Part shown: in pieces, positions 22,357 through 32,812 of the stretch | Layout of the letters: the number at the start of each line of letters is the position of its first letter | Position numbering within the stretch: position 1 is the stretch's first letter | From: Diphasiastrum complanatum | Taxonomy: Eukaryota; Streptophyta; Lycopodiopsida; Lycopodiales; Lycopodiaceae | Direction of reading: 5' to 3' | DNA: 60,077 nucleotides | Assembly (NCBI GenBank): GCA_029204225.1 | Contig: MU833175.1 | Coordinates: 1-60,077 of the forward strand | The notes under the pieces: model-generated | Database searches by the model: none | What the model was told of the DNA's origin: nothing | What the model saw: only the letters and a program-made list of their open reading frames with translations | Made by a program: the position numbers and the translations under genes

Positions 22357-23335
22357 ATGAACATTCCTACTTGTAGAGAGAGAAATAGGAATTGTGCCAA
22401 TTACTTGCCATGTAGGTCCCTCTTGTCATCTCCATATGCCAACAAAGAAGTGAAATACTCTTTCTGAAAAGTCATGTGTGAATCCACCATGGATCTAGAT
22501 CTCCATCATTAGCAAGCATACATGAAGACATCACAAAAGCGTCATCATTTGCATCTTGTACATCCAAACCATCTTCATCATGAGTAAGATTACCTTGCCT
22601 TGTCTCCTTGATCTCTCTTCTTCTTGTAGCACTCAGTTTCAAAGTGTCCTTTGATGCCACAATAGAAGCACTTGAGCTTTGATCTGTCCTTTCATTTGAA
22701 GAAGAATCCACTTGATCTTGCCTTTTAGACCACTTGCTTTTGCTTTTTCCCTTAAATTTTCCCTTGATGAACATAGCCTCCTCTCCAACTTGAGATGTTG
22801 ATGAAGATCCACCTCTTTCTTGAAGCCTATATTCTTCATTGATCAAGATCTCTTGAAGTTCAATCAAATTTGGCAAATTTCTTTGAATAGCAAGACTTTG
22901 AACAATGTTAGCATGAGCATCCAACAATCCATTAAGAATAAGCTGAACAAGCTCTCCTTCCTTAATGTTTTCATCACTGCAAGCCAACTCATCATTCAGT
23001 GCTTTCACTCTCAAAATAAAAGTATTTGGAATTTCTTCATTCTTTTGAAAACGAGAAAAGATTTGCCTTCTTAGAGTCAACACTCTAGAAGTAGACTTGG
23101 ATTCATAAAGTTTCTTCAATGAATGCCAAGCATCCTTTAACTTCCTTGAGAAGCTCATTGGTAACATTCATCTTTATCATGTGTAGAGTCTTCTTGGCCC
23201 TCTTGTCATACCTCACTTGATGTTGTTGTATTGTTGATCTCTCTTCCAAACCTACAACTATATTCAAAACATCATTCAAGAAGTGATTCCATCCTCACTT
23301 TCCACAATGATTAGTTACTTGAGGTGGCATGACAA
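22357..23335 (-). pseudogene. Copia Gag and protease junction, active site deleted
   Basis: Gag core: KLKDAWHSLKKLYESKST, VLTLRRQIFSRF and LNDELACSD (22472-23167), a clear UBN2/retrotran_gag domain. An intact CCHC knuckle, CFYCGIKGHFETEC, lies at about 22620-22660 but in another frame, so there are frameshifts on both sides. At about 22478-22482 protease reads PWWIHT, with the D-S-G codons missing by a short deletion that also shifts frame. The N-terminus extends to about 23335 in a decayed frame. Confidence 0.84.
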
Positions 23336-24080
23336 TCAAGTTATTTTACACTTATATAAAAGTAAATGATGCAATGCACATTCAATCTATTAGAGAAAGG
23401 TGACCAACAAGTGTGATCAAATTAGACTAATTTGAGTCTGTGTATTAAGTTTTTCAAGAAATTATGAAACTAAATTTTCAAAAATAGTACTATGATCGTT
23501 CTCGTACAATTTATAGCTCTTCAATTGTCAAATTTGATAATTTGAATAATTGATTCAGGTCTATGAATTGCTCTAAATTTTTTAATTTTAGCATTATTTT
23601 CACTTTCACACCCTTTTTTTTATTGTATTTACAATCTGAATTTGTAATTGGTTTGATGGCTTAAATTCGAGAATTCTCTATTTCTAAATTTTGACAAAAT
23701 CACTTTAAATCTACACTACGAGTATACATTCTATCTTATTTGGATTCTTTGTCCATTCACTAAGAAACTAAGGCATAAATGCCCTTGGTTCTTGACAAAA
23801 CTTAGCTAGTTTCCTTATCATGCTCTAACATCTTATGTCACGCATGCCAGAAAACTAAATCATCAAATTCACTACATGATATTTTTTAAATTGTATTATA
23901 GAAATAGATTTCAACATGCAACTAGGATCTACAATCACCATTATTTGCTACATTGCTTTTTGACAATTGGTTTATAAAGTCTTCCATGATATAGATCCGA
24001 CTTTGATCCAATATATATCAATGCTCTTTGATGTAGACAAAAAAGTAGTAGAATGGCATACATGATATATTTATTCTCAT
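23336..24080. other. No gene recognised; AT-rich
   Basis: No reading frame of note and no LTR or primer-binding motif. I looked for the missing 5' LTR of the neighbouring copia element and did not find one. Confidence 0.5.
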
Positions 24081-24764
24081 GGGAAAGCATATAAGCATGG
24101 TCAAGAAAAACACTTTGAAAGTGGGTTTTCTATTTCCATTTCTACTTTGAACAAGTTCTGGCACATGGCCACCATGATCTCTACAACTCTCCATCACTCC
24201 TTTTACCATTTTGTAATGTGATGAAGTACCATGTGTAGTAGTTACTACACTCTTTGTAATTTCATTTGGAACATTGTGAAAAAGGGAAAGCATATAAACA
24301 TGGTCCAGAAAAACACTTTGAAAGTGGGTTTTCTATTTCCATTTCTACTTTGAACAAGTTTTGGCACATGGCCACCATGATCCCTACAACTCTCCATCAC
24401 TCCTTTAACCATTTTGTAACGTGATGAAGTATCATGTGTAGTAGTTACTAATTTCATTTGGAACATTGTGAAAATTTCATCAATTCGTTGCAACTTGTTT
24501 ACATGTCTTGCATGAAAAATAATAAGATTTTGCAAAAGAATGATGTCCATTTCTAGTGTGAACAAGTTCTAGCACATGTCCACCACTATCCCTACAACTC
24601 TCTATCACTCTTCAATTTATGTAACTTGAGAAAGTATCACATGTAGTAGTAAATACACTCTTTGCAATTTCATTTATGAAAATTTTGTCAATTTAAAAAT
24701 GAGTTACAACTTGTTTACATGTCTTGCATGATAAATAATAAAATTTTGCATACAGATGATGTCC
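24081..24764. repeat. Three diverged tandem copies of an approximately 205-base unit
   Basis: The first unit starts at gggaaagcat 24081, the second at 24284 (period about 203). A third copy aligns from about 24549 (period about 208 to the matching point in unit 2). Shared blocks include ttctactttgaacaagtt, cacatggccaccatgat, ctacaactctccatcactc and tgtgtagtagt. Unit 2 and unit 3 share a further tail (ttgtttacatgtcttgcatg) ending at gatgtcc. Open frames over units 1 and 2 encode similar peptides only because the DNA is duplicated. Confidence 0.85.
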
Positions 24765-26845
24765 TAAAGCACATACATAAAACAACACATACAAAGTCTT
24801 CCTGTAGTAAAGTTGAACAATTGAATGTTGTCTACATAAATTATCAACAAGAAAACCATGTCACCCTTTGTAGACAATTTGGTTCAAAGTGACTCATGTA
24901 ATAATGATATCTCTAGGCTCAACTTTAACATGTACAAGGAGACATTATATGGTCCCATGGGCTCCTAGAATTGCTTGAATTTTATATTTGTCTACTGATA
25001 TACAATGTAAAGATTGGATGCTAGTGAAATTTACTTGTTAAATTTGTTGGTAATCATGTGTGATAATTTTCACTTCTTAAAAAGTTGCTAGAACCATAGA
25101 ATCACCTTTTTTGAATCTTCCATTACTCATCTTTACTTTTGTAAAGACTACAAAACAAAGCCTATCAAGTATGTCTTTTATATAACACAAAGTTGGTATG
25201 TTCATTATAATAATTATCACTGATAAAAAGATATGAAACAACAACCAAGAAAATCATGTGATGATACAAACTTGAGTCACAATGTTTGCAATCGATAGAA
25301 CTCACTTTTCAGTACATAATTTTGTCTCTTTGAAGTTGAATGTTTGGCTACTAGCAATACACTTTTTATTGCTAAATAAAAAGAACTAAGACAAACAGTA
25401 TGTTGTAGGAAATCTAGCTACATAAGAAATTGTTAATGTCTCACAAGGCTCATTAAGAAGTTTTGTTGCAAGCAATGTAGACTCGAAATAGCCTTGCATA
25501 AATTTCAAATTGTGTAATGTAAAATTGTTTAGAAGTCCGTCTATTTTGTACTTTACTGACAACCTTTCTTTGTTTATAGAGTACTAGAAATAGATAATGC
25601 CATATTATCAATTATTTTTGGATCACGGTACGTTGTATCCTGAAAAGTTATAGATGATTTTTGGTACTGTAACTCAAATATCAATAATTTACATCACAAT
25701 CTAGAGGTACTTTGCACTGTGATTTTGTGCTCACATGGGAAAATTTTAAAAGTACATGGCCATCATAACAAACTTAGGAATGTTTTACACAATTCTAAAG
25801 CCATAAAAAAACTCATTTTTTGTATTGCATATGCTTCTAGCTTTATTCATTTTTCCTAACTGGCTATTTATATATCACACACGAATATTTTCTTGTCTTG
25901 ATGATCAACGCTCCAATATACTTCAACTTTTTATCATTTCTTTTTGTCATGTTGTGAATAACCCTCTATAGGCAAAATCATGAATTCGGCTTTTGTGTAC
26001 TCTATTTTTGTAGCAAAAAATAGTATATAAAGTGGGCCATAATGAGAACAACATACTTTGATATTATATCATGTAGTTTTTATATGAAATGTCCTATCTC
26101 TATATTATGACAAAATAAAGATAAAAATGTATAGATAAATATTTAGAAAATTTTTTATCAATCTCCAAAACAAAAAGAGACTTTGCCTTTGACGCAATTT
26201 CCTGATTGTATAATACTAGCTTCTAATGTGAGTTTCCAACATCATGAGATTGCTTATACTTCATAGAAGTACCTTAGATTCATTTAATGAGTCTAGTATC
26301 AACAAATAAAAACGATCCTCGAAAACTCAAACTCTTAATACATAACTTGTCATGACATAAAACAGCATTGGCATATTACTATTTGAAATGTAGATGTTTT
26401 CCTTCACATCTTTGTTGAGAGTGATGTTATCAGTTTTGTCGCTAATTAAAAAAATAAAAGACTAAAGTTTGATAATCTCAAATTAATTAAACTGCTTGAT
26501 ATATGTCAGTATACATAGGTCAAGACCAATAATGTGCCGTAACTATCAAACTCTTAAAGATATTGTATTAGTTTAGTTACCATAATGTGAAAGGGCTTGT
26601 TGAAAGATCACCCACATCTTCAGATTTAAATTCAAATATTTTCTAATTAGACAACAACAACCACACCCCAATCTTAGCAAGCTAAATATTTCCATGAGGT
26701 TTTATGACAATTCTACAATTAAAGAACACTAGTGACAATGGAAAAATATACTCATCTAAAACATCTATTTTTATAAAATGACAAGAAGTTGTAGTACGAG
26801 AGTAATGATTGTTTTTCTCTTGACAATAAAAAAATAGTCATTGGT
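24765..26845. other. No gene recognised; long AT-rich interval
   Basis: About 2.1 kb with no open frame of 60 codons on either strand, no LTR edges and no repeats that I could see. It is the emptiest part of the window. Confidence 0.55.
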
Positions 26846-26998
26846 GGTGCTATTCCTACACATAAATCACAAGCTAGGGATGACTACAATAGCAATCCAA
26901 TGAAATGGTAGTTCTACAATAGTGTTGCCATTCCTACACATAAATCACAAGCTAGGGATGGCTACAGTAGCAATCCAACAAAATGGTAGTTCTGCAGT
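26846..26998. repeat. Two-copy tandem duplication, 78-base unit
   Basis: Blocks attcctacacataaatcac, aagctagggatg, agcaatccaa and aaatggtagttct occur at 26852 and again at 26930 with the same spacing, giving a period of 78 with a few substitutions. Confidence 0.85.
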
Positions 26999-27264
26999 GG
27001 TTAAAACCATGCAATTTAATACTTTTTAAACTCTTTCTTGATCATATTTACTATTTTAACTTCAATTCCATTTTTTTTAATCATCATCTTTTTTGTTGGA
27101 CTATGTTCAATAGAATTTATCAATCAAATCAACCTATTTCTATACACAACCATTCTTTAAATCACTAGTAGCTTAAAAACAAAAAAATTCATTTCCACAG
27201 TTTTGATTGAAGGATATATAATTTCTCTCAAATTTGTTGTTGCATCAATTTTTTTTAAATTTTA

Positions 27265-27363
27265 TTTGTATGTATATGTATATGTATATATATGTATATG
27301 TATATATATGTATGTGTATGTATACACATACACATATACATATGTGTGTGTGTGTGTGTGTGT
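27265..27363. repeat. TA/TG microsatellite (TGTATA, then TG)
   Basis: Alternating tatgta/tatata units (27268-27342) run into an uninterrupted TG tract at 27343-27363. It forms the left border of the hairpin at 27364-27646. Confidence 0.9.
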
Positions 27364-27644
27364 ATCAAATACAGAACGGTTCTATATCATTCCATGAAAA
27401 AAATTCAGGGAACAAGATTTAAATGTTTTTTTTTATTAAAATGCTTCCCATACTAAGTTGGTACCCCCTACATAGCGCAAAACTACAAAAAATAAATTGT
27501 TTAGGGTTTGATTTTTGAAGCCTTGAGCTATATAGGGGGTACTAGCTTGGTATGGAAAAAAATTTGGTAATTTTTTTTTTGTATTTTTCATGGTACGAAA
27601 CCGTTTTGTATCGTGAAATCCCACGAAACCAATTTCATGGAAAC

Positions 27645-27646
<2 letters not shown>
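27364..27646. repeat. Long imperfect inverted repeat (hairpin), MITE-like
   Basis: Left-arm blocks atacagaacggttctat, ccatgaaaaa and ccatactaagttggtacccc (27370-27470) are matched, inverted and in reverse order, on the right arm (tagggggtactagcttgg near 27535, ttttcatgg near 27586, accgttttgtat near 27600). The loop near 27490-27510 contains ttgtttagggtttg. Arms are about 105-125 bases with mismatches and A/T-run length differences. TG runs on one side and AC on the other extend the symmetry. Confidence 0.75.

Positions 27647-27681
<35 letters not shown>
27647..27681. repeat. AC microsatellite
   Basis: An uninterrupted AC tract. Being the complement of the TG tract at 27343-27363, it continues the inverted symmetry of the hairpin between them. 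Confidence 0.9.
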
Positions 27682-27685
<4 letters not shown>

Positions 27686-27689
27686 CATT

Positions 27690-28811
27690 GTTGAAGGAGG
27701 AATCTCGACAAGCTCCGGTTCATGAGATGCTTGAAACTTTCAAAAATTATACCTTGGACGACGTGTAATTATGATGCCGCAAGCCCAATGAGAACCTGAT
27801 CAAAGTCAGGCACCAGTGGAACAAGTCTTTGAGGGACTTGCGCGAACACAGCCAATGAACCTTGCCGAGCCAGGTGAAGAAGAAAAGATAGTGCATGTGG
27901 GAGAGCAGTTAACACCCACACAGTTCAAGAGACTACGATCATTGTTGGTGGAGTATAAAGATTGCCTTGCCTGGAGTTACAATGATTTGAAGGGCATTCC
28001 ACCAACAGTAGTCTAACACACCATACCCTTGGTGGATGGAGCAGTCCCCAAGGTAAGCCGTTACTACCAAATAATTAAGAGCTGATCAAGCAGGAGTTGC
28101 AGAAGCTGATGGATGCAGATTTCATTTATGAAATCGGGCACACAGAATAGGTATCACCGATAGTTATAGTACCCAAGAAGGACATCAAAATGCGGATTTG
28201 TGTGAATCTGAAGGCGCTAAATGCAGTCACCAAAAAGGATCATTTTTCTTTACCATTTACGGAAAGTGTCCTCGATAGAGTAGCTGGCACCGAAGCCTAC
28301 AGTTTTCTAGATGGCTTCAGCGATTACAACCAGGTGAAGATAGCCCCCCAAGACCAACACAAGATAGCGTTTGCCACGGAATGGAGAACCTATGCCTATA
28401 AAGTGATGCCATTCGGACTTTGCAAGCACCTTCCAACTAGTCATGCAGGCGACATTCAAAGAATATTTGCAAAAAATTTTGAAAATTTTCTTGGACGATC
28501 TGTGTGTATATGGACCAGATTCAAAACACTTATCCAATTTGGAACAAGTGCTACAAAAATGCCGCAACTTCCAGATCTCCTTGAATCCAAAAAAATGTCA
28601 ATTTTGGGTGACACATGGCTTGATTCTCGGCCATATAGTGTCAAGACACGGGATCGCCACAGACCTATCAAAGATCAGGATCATTGTGAATCTACCACCA
28701 CCGGGGACGATCCGCAAAGTCTTCATGGGTCATGCTAACTATTATAAGATCTTCATTCTTGATTTTGCGGAGTTAGTCCGACCACTTACGTCCACCCAAT
28801 TGGTCCATTGA
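27690..28811 (+). pseudogene. Ty3/gypsy reverse transcriptase
   Basis: Begins with the pre-RT linker (QFKRLRSLLVEYKDCLAWSY, then LKGIPPTVV) and a stop at about 28014. RT fingers/palm follow (IVPKKDIKMRICV, LDGFSDYNQVKIAPQD, TEWRTYAYKVMPFGLC; 28190-28430). After a frameshift at about 28430 the catalytic motif reads IFLDDLCVYG (28485-28499; family YxDD), then LNPKKCQFWV, LGHIVSRHGI and the connection (28443-28811). Gag, protease and 5' LTR are absent; the sequence starts abruptly beside the AC microsatellite. Confidence 0.9.
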
Positions 28812-29374
28812 GTTTCATGTGCATACGGACGCATCGAAGTATGCAATTGGAGCGGTCTTAACCCAGCCAGGTGAACACAAAAAAGATTTTCCAATCCGAT
28901 TTGCAAGCCGACAGCTCAGTGATACAGAAATGAATTATTCAACCACAGAGCAGGAAACATTGGCCATTAATGATCTATGTGGTTAAGAAATTTTGGCACT
29001 ACCTGATGGCCACACATTTCGCTTTTTATACGGACCATCAACCCTTGCTCTATTGCGTTAACAAAACTTGCAACACTAGGAGAATCACCAGATGGCTACT
29101 TCTATTGTTGGGGTTTGATTTTCGGATAGTAGTTTGCAAGGGAAAACAACACTACATGGCAGATCATGTGTCGCGGATCAAGGGAAAGGAGGTTTCAACC
29201 CAACCCGACAATGAGCTGACCGATGATGTCTTGTTTTATGTGGACACAGTACCAGAATGGGCTGCCAACATTGTTGAATATCTAATGCGGGGCCAACCAG
29301 ACAAGTCACTACCTAAGGCGGATCAGCGAAAATTGATCTTGAAGGCTAGACCTTATCAGCTGATTGTCGGGTAG
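28812..29374 (+). pseudogene. Ty3/gypsy RNase H
   Basis: VHTDASKYAIGAVLTQPGE and RFASRQLSDTEMNYSTTEQE give the RNase H start with its first Asp and the Glu, in one frame. After a frameshift near 28960 it continues in 28970-29374 with VKKFWHYLMATHFAFYTDH, RITRWLLLLLGFDF and KQHYMADHVSR. Acidic residues are mostly conserved but the gene is not continuous with RT or integrase. Confidence 0.88.
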
Positions 29375-30375
29375 TTGTATTGAAGAGGACCAGACGGTAT
29401 TTTTGGGAGGTGTATTCTCCCTCATGAGGCCACCCAGATCATTTCGCTTTCACATGAAGGCATGGGTGGGGGCCATTTTGCAACCGACATTACAGTTCAC
29501 AAGATCCTGCAATCAGGATGGTGGTGGCCAACGATTCATAAGGATACGGAGGAATACTTGAGAAAGTGTGATGTGTGCCAAAGGGCGAGGAGACCAACAA
29601 AATTGAATTATGACCTATTGCACCTAGCCTTAGCCCAAGCACCATTCGAAAAGTGAGGATTGGATTACATCGGTCCAATTCACCCTACAGCAAGGAGTAC
29701 CCAGGTTTGATACATAATCGTAGCCATGGACTATCTCACCAAGTGGGTCGAAGCCAAGGCAGTGAGAGTAGCTGATGCTAGGACCACTGCCAAGTTCCTT
29801 TATGAAAATATCATTGTGCGCTTTGGATGCCCTATGGAGCTAGTCAGCGATCGTGGAAGTCATTTCATCAATGAGACCATCAAGGTCCTGTTGGAGGAAT
29901 TTTTCATGATCCATAGAACCAATACGCCTTATTACCCTCACGATAATGGGCAAGCAAAATCATCCAATAAGATCCTGTGTAGCGTGCTCATGAAAATAGT
30001 TGAAGCTAGCAGATCAGATTGGGAACATAAGTTGCATGCTGCTCTGTGATAGCATATAAGGGAAGTACTAATCAAACACCTTTCCAACTGGTATATGGTC
30101 AGGATGTTGTAATGTCAGTAGAGTTTCTAGTTCCTTCATTAAGGATTGCTATGACGCAATGGCTTAATGAGTCCAAATCTCTACAACTACGCCAAGAAGC
30201 TCTGCATAAACTCTGTGAAACACACTTACTAGTTGTGCAAGCACTGTAGTTCAAAAGGAAAGACACAAAGCATGGCACGATCGCAGGTTACAAAAGAAGG
30301 ATCTTTGTTCCAGAGATCTGGTCCTGATGTATAAAACCAAGGCGATCAAGGAGAAATTAAAATTCACAAGTGAAG
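29375..30375 (+). pseudogene. Ty3/gypsy integrase, catalytic Glu changed
   Basis: Zinc-binding HHCC: GHFATDITVHKILQ and LRKCDVCQRARR (29462-29656). Core: the first Asp in AMDYLTKWVEA, the second in LVSDRGSHF (29726-30049). The catalytic Glu position reads Lys in NGQAKSSNK (codon AAA, 29957-29959). The C-terminal part runs to about 30375 (TPFQLVYGQDVVM, then DLVLMYKTKAIKEK) through stops and frameshifts. No chromodomain or 3' LTR follows; a copia fragment starts at once. Confidence 0.89.
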
Positions 30376-30818
30376 GTCCTTAAATCTATGTCTTCTATGG
30401 TCAAGCAAAAGAAGGCTATTGGCCTTCCAAAATCACTTTCCAAAGATTTCAAGCCTTGTGAGGCTTGTGCTATTGCAAAATCACATAGAAAGCCATATCA
30501 GAAATCTTTTATTAAGAATACTCATCCTTTGGAGCTTATACACTCGGATGTTCATTTTTTTTCTTCTAAAAGTATTGGTGGTGGAACATGTTCTGTCACC
30601 GTTATTGATGACTTTACTAGATATACTTGGTTGTATCTACTTTCTTCAAAAGCTATGGTATTTGATCACTTCCTAATCTTCAAAGCTTATGTTGAGAAAC
30701 AATTTTCTTTCAAAGTTAAAGCTTTAAGATGTGATGGAGGAGGTGAATACATCTCCAACAAGTTTCATGAATATTGTGAAGGTGAAGGAATAAAGAGAGA
30801 GTTTTCTTATGCTTATTC
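30376..30818 (+). pseudogene. Copia pre-integrase and integrase fragment
   Basis: One plus-strand frame reads KKAIGLPKSLSK, CEACAIAKSHRKPYQ, then the core HSDVHFF (first Asp), VTVIDDFTRYTWLYLL and LRCDGGGEYISNKF (second Asp). It ends at EFSYAYS, before the catalytic Glu, where an LTR fragment of another element begins. The left end abuts gypsy integrase. Confidence 0.85.
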
Positions 30819-31122
30819 TGTGTGAGGGTGCTTTGTCATATGATGATTCATCATGCAAAATTGACGCTTGGACCAAACCTTCTATTTTGAGCACTTTCTG
30901 GTCAATTTTCTACTATATAGAAAACTCTTCTAGAAGTGCAAACTTGACTTCCTCAGCTTATTCCACACATGTGAGCAGACCTCTACACATGGGATTTGAC
31001 ACCTAATCTCATGATGTGGCTCATGCAATCTCTAGATTGATGCCATGTGGTATATGACTAAAAAACATGCTTTTGGCCTTTTTAGCCACTAGAACTTGAT
31101 TTAAATCATATGTACAACCTAT
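30819..31122. repeat. LTR fragment of the 40487-45215 family, left part
   Basis: It matches 40881-41193 (for example gtgctttgtcatatgatg, and ttccacacatgtgag). It is interrupted after tgtacaacctat by the non-coding LTR element at 31123 and resumes at 34395. Bases 31118-31122 (CCTAT) are the left copy of that element's duplication. Confidence 0.82.
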
Positions 31123-32107
31123 TGTTGGAATTTTCATGAAATTCAATTGGTAATGAGGATCTATTTATTACCTTCCTGCAGAACTGTTGGCAAAACAAGT
31201 CTGCATTTTTACTCGTGTTGTCGATACAATCTACATTTTTACTCCTGAATTCCCACAGGCAAAAAATGCAACACTGCATTCTTGCATGCATTTTATGACA
31301 GGCGACACTGCATTTTTACATGCAATCTCTAACAGTCGAAAAGAATGCGACACTTGCCTTTAAAATTGCAAGGGTATCTTCCAAATGCTGAAGGTTGCCC
31401 TTAACTAAAGACAAAGGCCAAAAGCCAAGGAGTGTCGCATCGTCCATCTGCGGATTTACTCATTACATCTTCACGCTCCAACAATGACTGGTCTATTGAT
31501 TAGTTTAGCAGCTGTTAAACGATCTTGTAATTGTAAAGTTAAGATAGCACAAGATCTTCTAGCTACTATATATGTCAATGAGCGATTGAAAGAAAAGTGA
31601 GATTGTTAGTAATAGGCTCATGAATCTTCACAGATCGTGATTAGCTTTGGGAAGTACATGGTTATGCCCGCTATTGTCTTTGCTCACCTGCCTAATTGAC
31701 TTGTATATTTTATTATACATAATCTGATTACAACTCTGTCTGTTTTTTCTTTCAGATTCATGTCAATACTGCAATGCTTTTCTATGTTTTGTCTGGTTGT
31801 CTATTTGCTTAGTTTGGTTGTCAACTCATTGCTCCCGCAAAGTTATTGTTCGTAATAATTTGTCTAGCTATTCAAGACAAATTATCTTCCTGATGTTTTG
31901 ATGTTTGGTTACGTAGTCAGATCGAACGTGATTTCTATCACTAATGTTTTGTTCAAATCTGATAGACATAGTCATGCTTGAGAAAAGAGTGTGATAACTT
32001 ATTCCGTTGCGCATGAACACTTTCCATTTGAGTTCGCTTCTCTTTCGAGTTTTGATTTCTTTTCTTTTCATGTTCGTTTCGTTTCTCATTATCCTCTTTC
32101 TCCAACA
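31123..32107 (+). repeat. 5' LTR of the non-coding element
   Basis: 985 bases, from TGTTGG to CCAACA, directly followed by the primer-binding site. It matches the 3' LTR except that about 29 bases near 31608-31636 replace about 609 bases of the other copy. Confidence 0.88.
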
Positions 32108-32119
32108 TGGTATCAGAGC
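32108..32119 (+). promoter_or_regulatory. Primer-binding site for initiator tRNA-Met
   Basis: TGGTATCAGAGC directly abuts the LTR end CAACA, a perfect match to the usual plant copia site. Confidence 0.92.
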
Positions 32120-32800
32120 AGGTTATGAACCTAACATGCTATCTTGAATCTACTCTGTGAAATAGATTTGTCATTAGTTACATTTAGAGATTTGGTCACC
32201 ATTTCAGATCTTTCAAGATCTAATAGTTGACTTAAAATAAGTATGGAGTATGTGTGAAAAGTTTTTTTTTTTTTTTTATGTTTTGAGACATTGTCTTAAG
32301 TTTTCAATTTCGTTTTTCTGCTATCCAAGATTATTTGCAAACAACAACAAGTTATCAAGGTGATTCTGTCAATGCCGTTTGAGCAACGAGGTTTCATTCC
32401 CATAAAGATCAGAATCAAAGAGATTTTATTCCTCAAAACATCTTTGATATGACGGGACCGGTTCTTGAAGACCTTTTGATCATGGAGGTTACATTCGTCA
32501 ACAATGGGTTTCATTTCCATAAAGATCAAAAAGGGAAGAGGTTCCATTCCTCACTTTTATCAAGATGCTAGATTTTTTCTACTGTCACATGAAGATTATC
32601 AAACTAGGATAACTTATTCTGCTTTCAACAACAGGTTAAAAAACCCGTGGAGCAGCAAGGATTCTTTGATAAGATTGTTAATGTTGAAGCTCTACACTCC
32701 TGAGTCAATCCTGAGGGGGAGCGATGGAAGCAAACTGTATTTTTCAGCATGCAGTTTGTCAACACAATTTTTCCTATCTTTTCTGTAGTTACAGATCTAC
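32120..32800 (+). other. Internal region of the non-coding element, no coding capacity seen
   Basis: I searched all frames for Gag, zinc-knuckle, DSG, YxDD and integrase motifs and found none. A T run lies near 32262-32277. Two related blocks (ggtttcattcccataaagatca near 32390 and gggtttcatttccataaagatc near 32507) suggest an old internal duplication of about 117 bases. Confidence 0.7.
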
Positions 32801-32812
32801 ATTAAGGGGGAG
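32801..32812 (+). promoter_or_regulatory. Polypurine tract
   Basis: ATTAAGGGGGAG lies directly before the 3' LTR start. Its length and composition match the TTAAGGGGGGG tract of the copia element at 2912-8566 (minus strand). Confidence 0.85.

Larger units (their letters stand above)
20397..23335 (-). mobile_element. Ty1/copia element lacking RNase H and LTRs
   Basis: Gag, protease, pre-integrase, integrase and the first part of RT follow in copia order on the minus strand, with the longest retrotransposon frames in the window (301, 231 and 208 codons). RT stops at 20397 shortly after the catalytic YVDD, so the connection, RNase H, purine tract and 3' LTR are missing. No LTR or primer-binding site is visible upstream of gag. 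It is the same family as 11441-12557. Confidence 0.88.

Noticed and set aside
24018-24565. Two minus-strand frames with nearly identical peptides
   Set aside because: They come from the tandem DNA repeat and end at random; not a duplicated gene.
24081-24764. CRISPR array
   Set aside because: Repeat units are about 205 bases without short identical repeats and unique spacers, and the genome is a plant nuclear one.
32296-32788. Open frames inside the non-coding LTR element
   Set aside because: Both strands have frames of similar length without any Gag, protease, RT or integrase motif.
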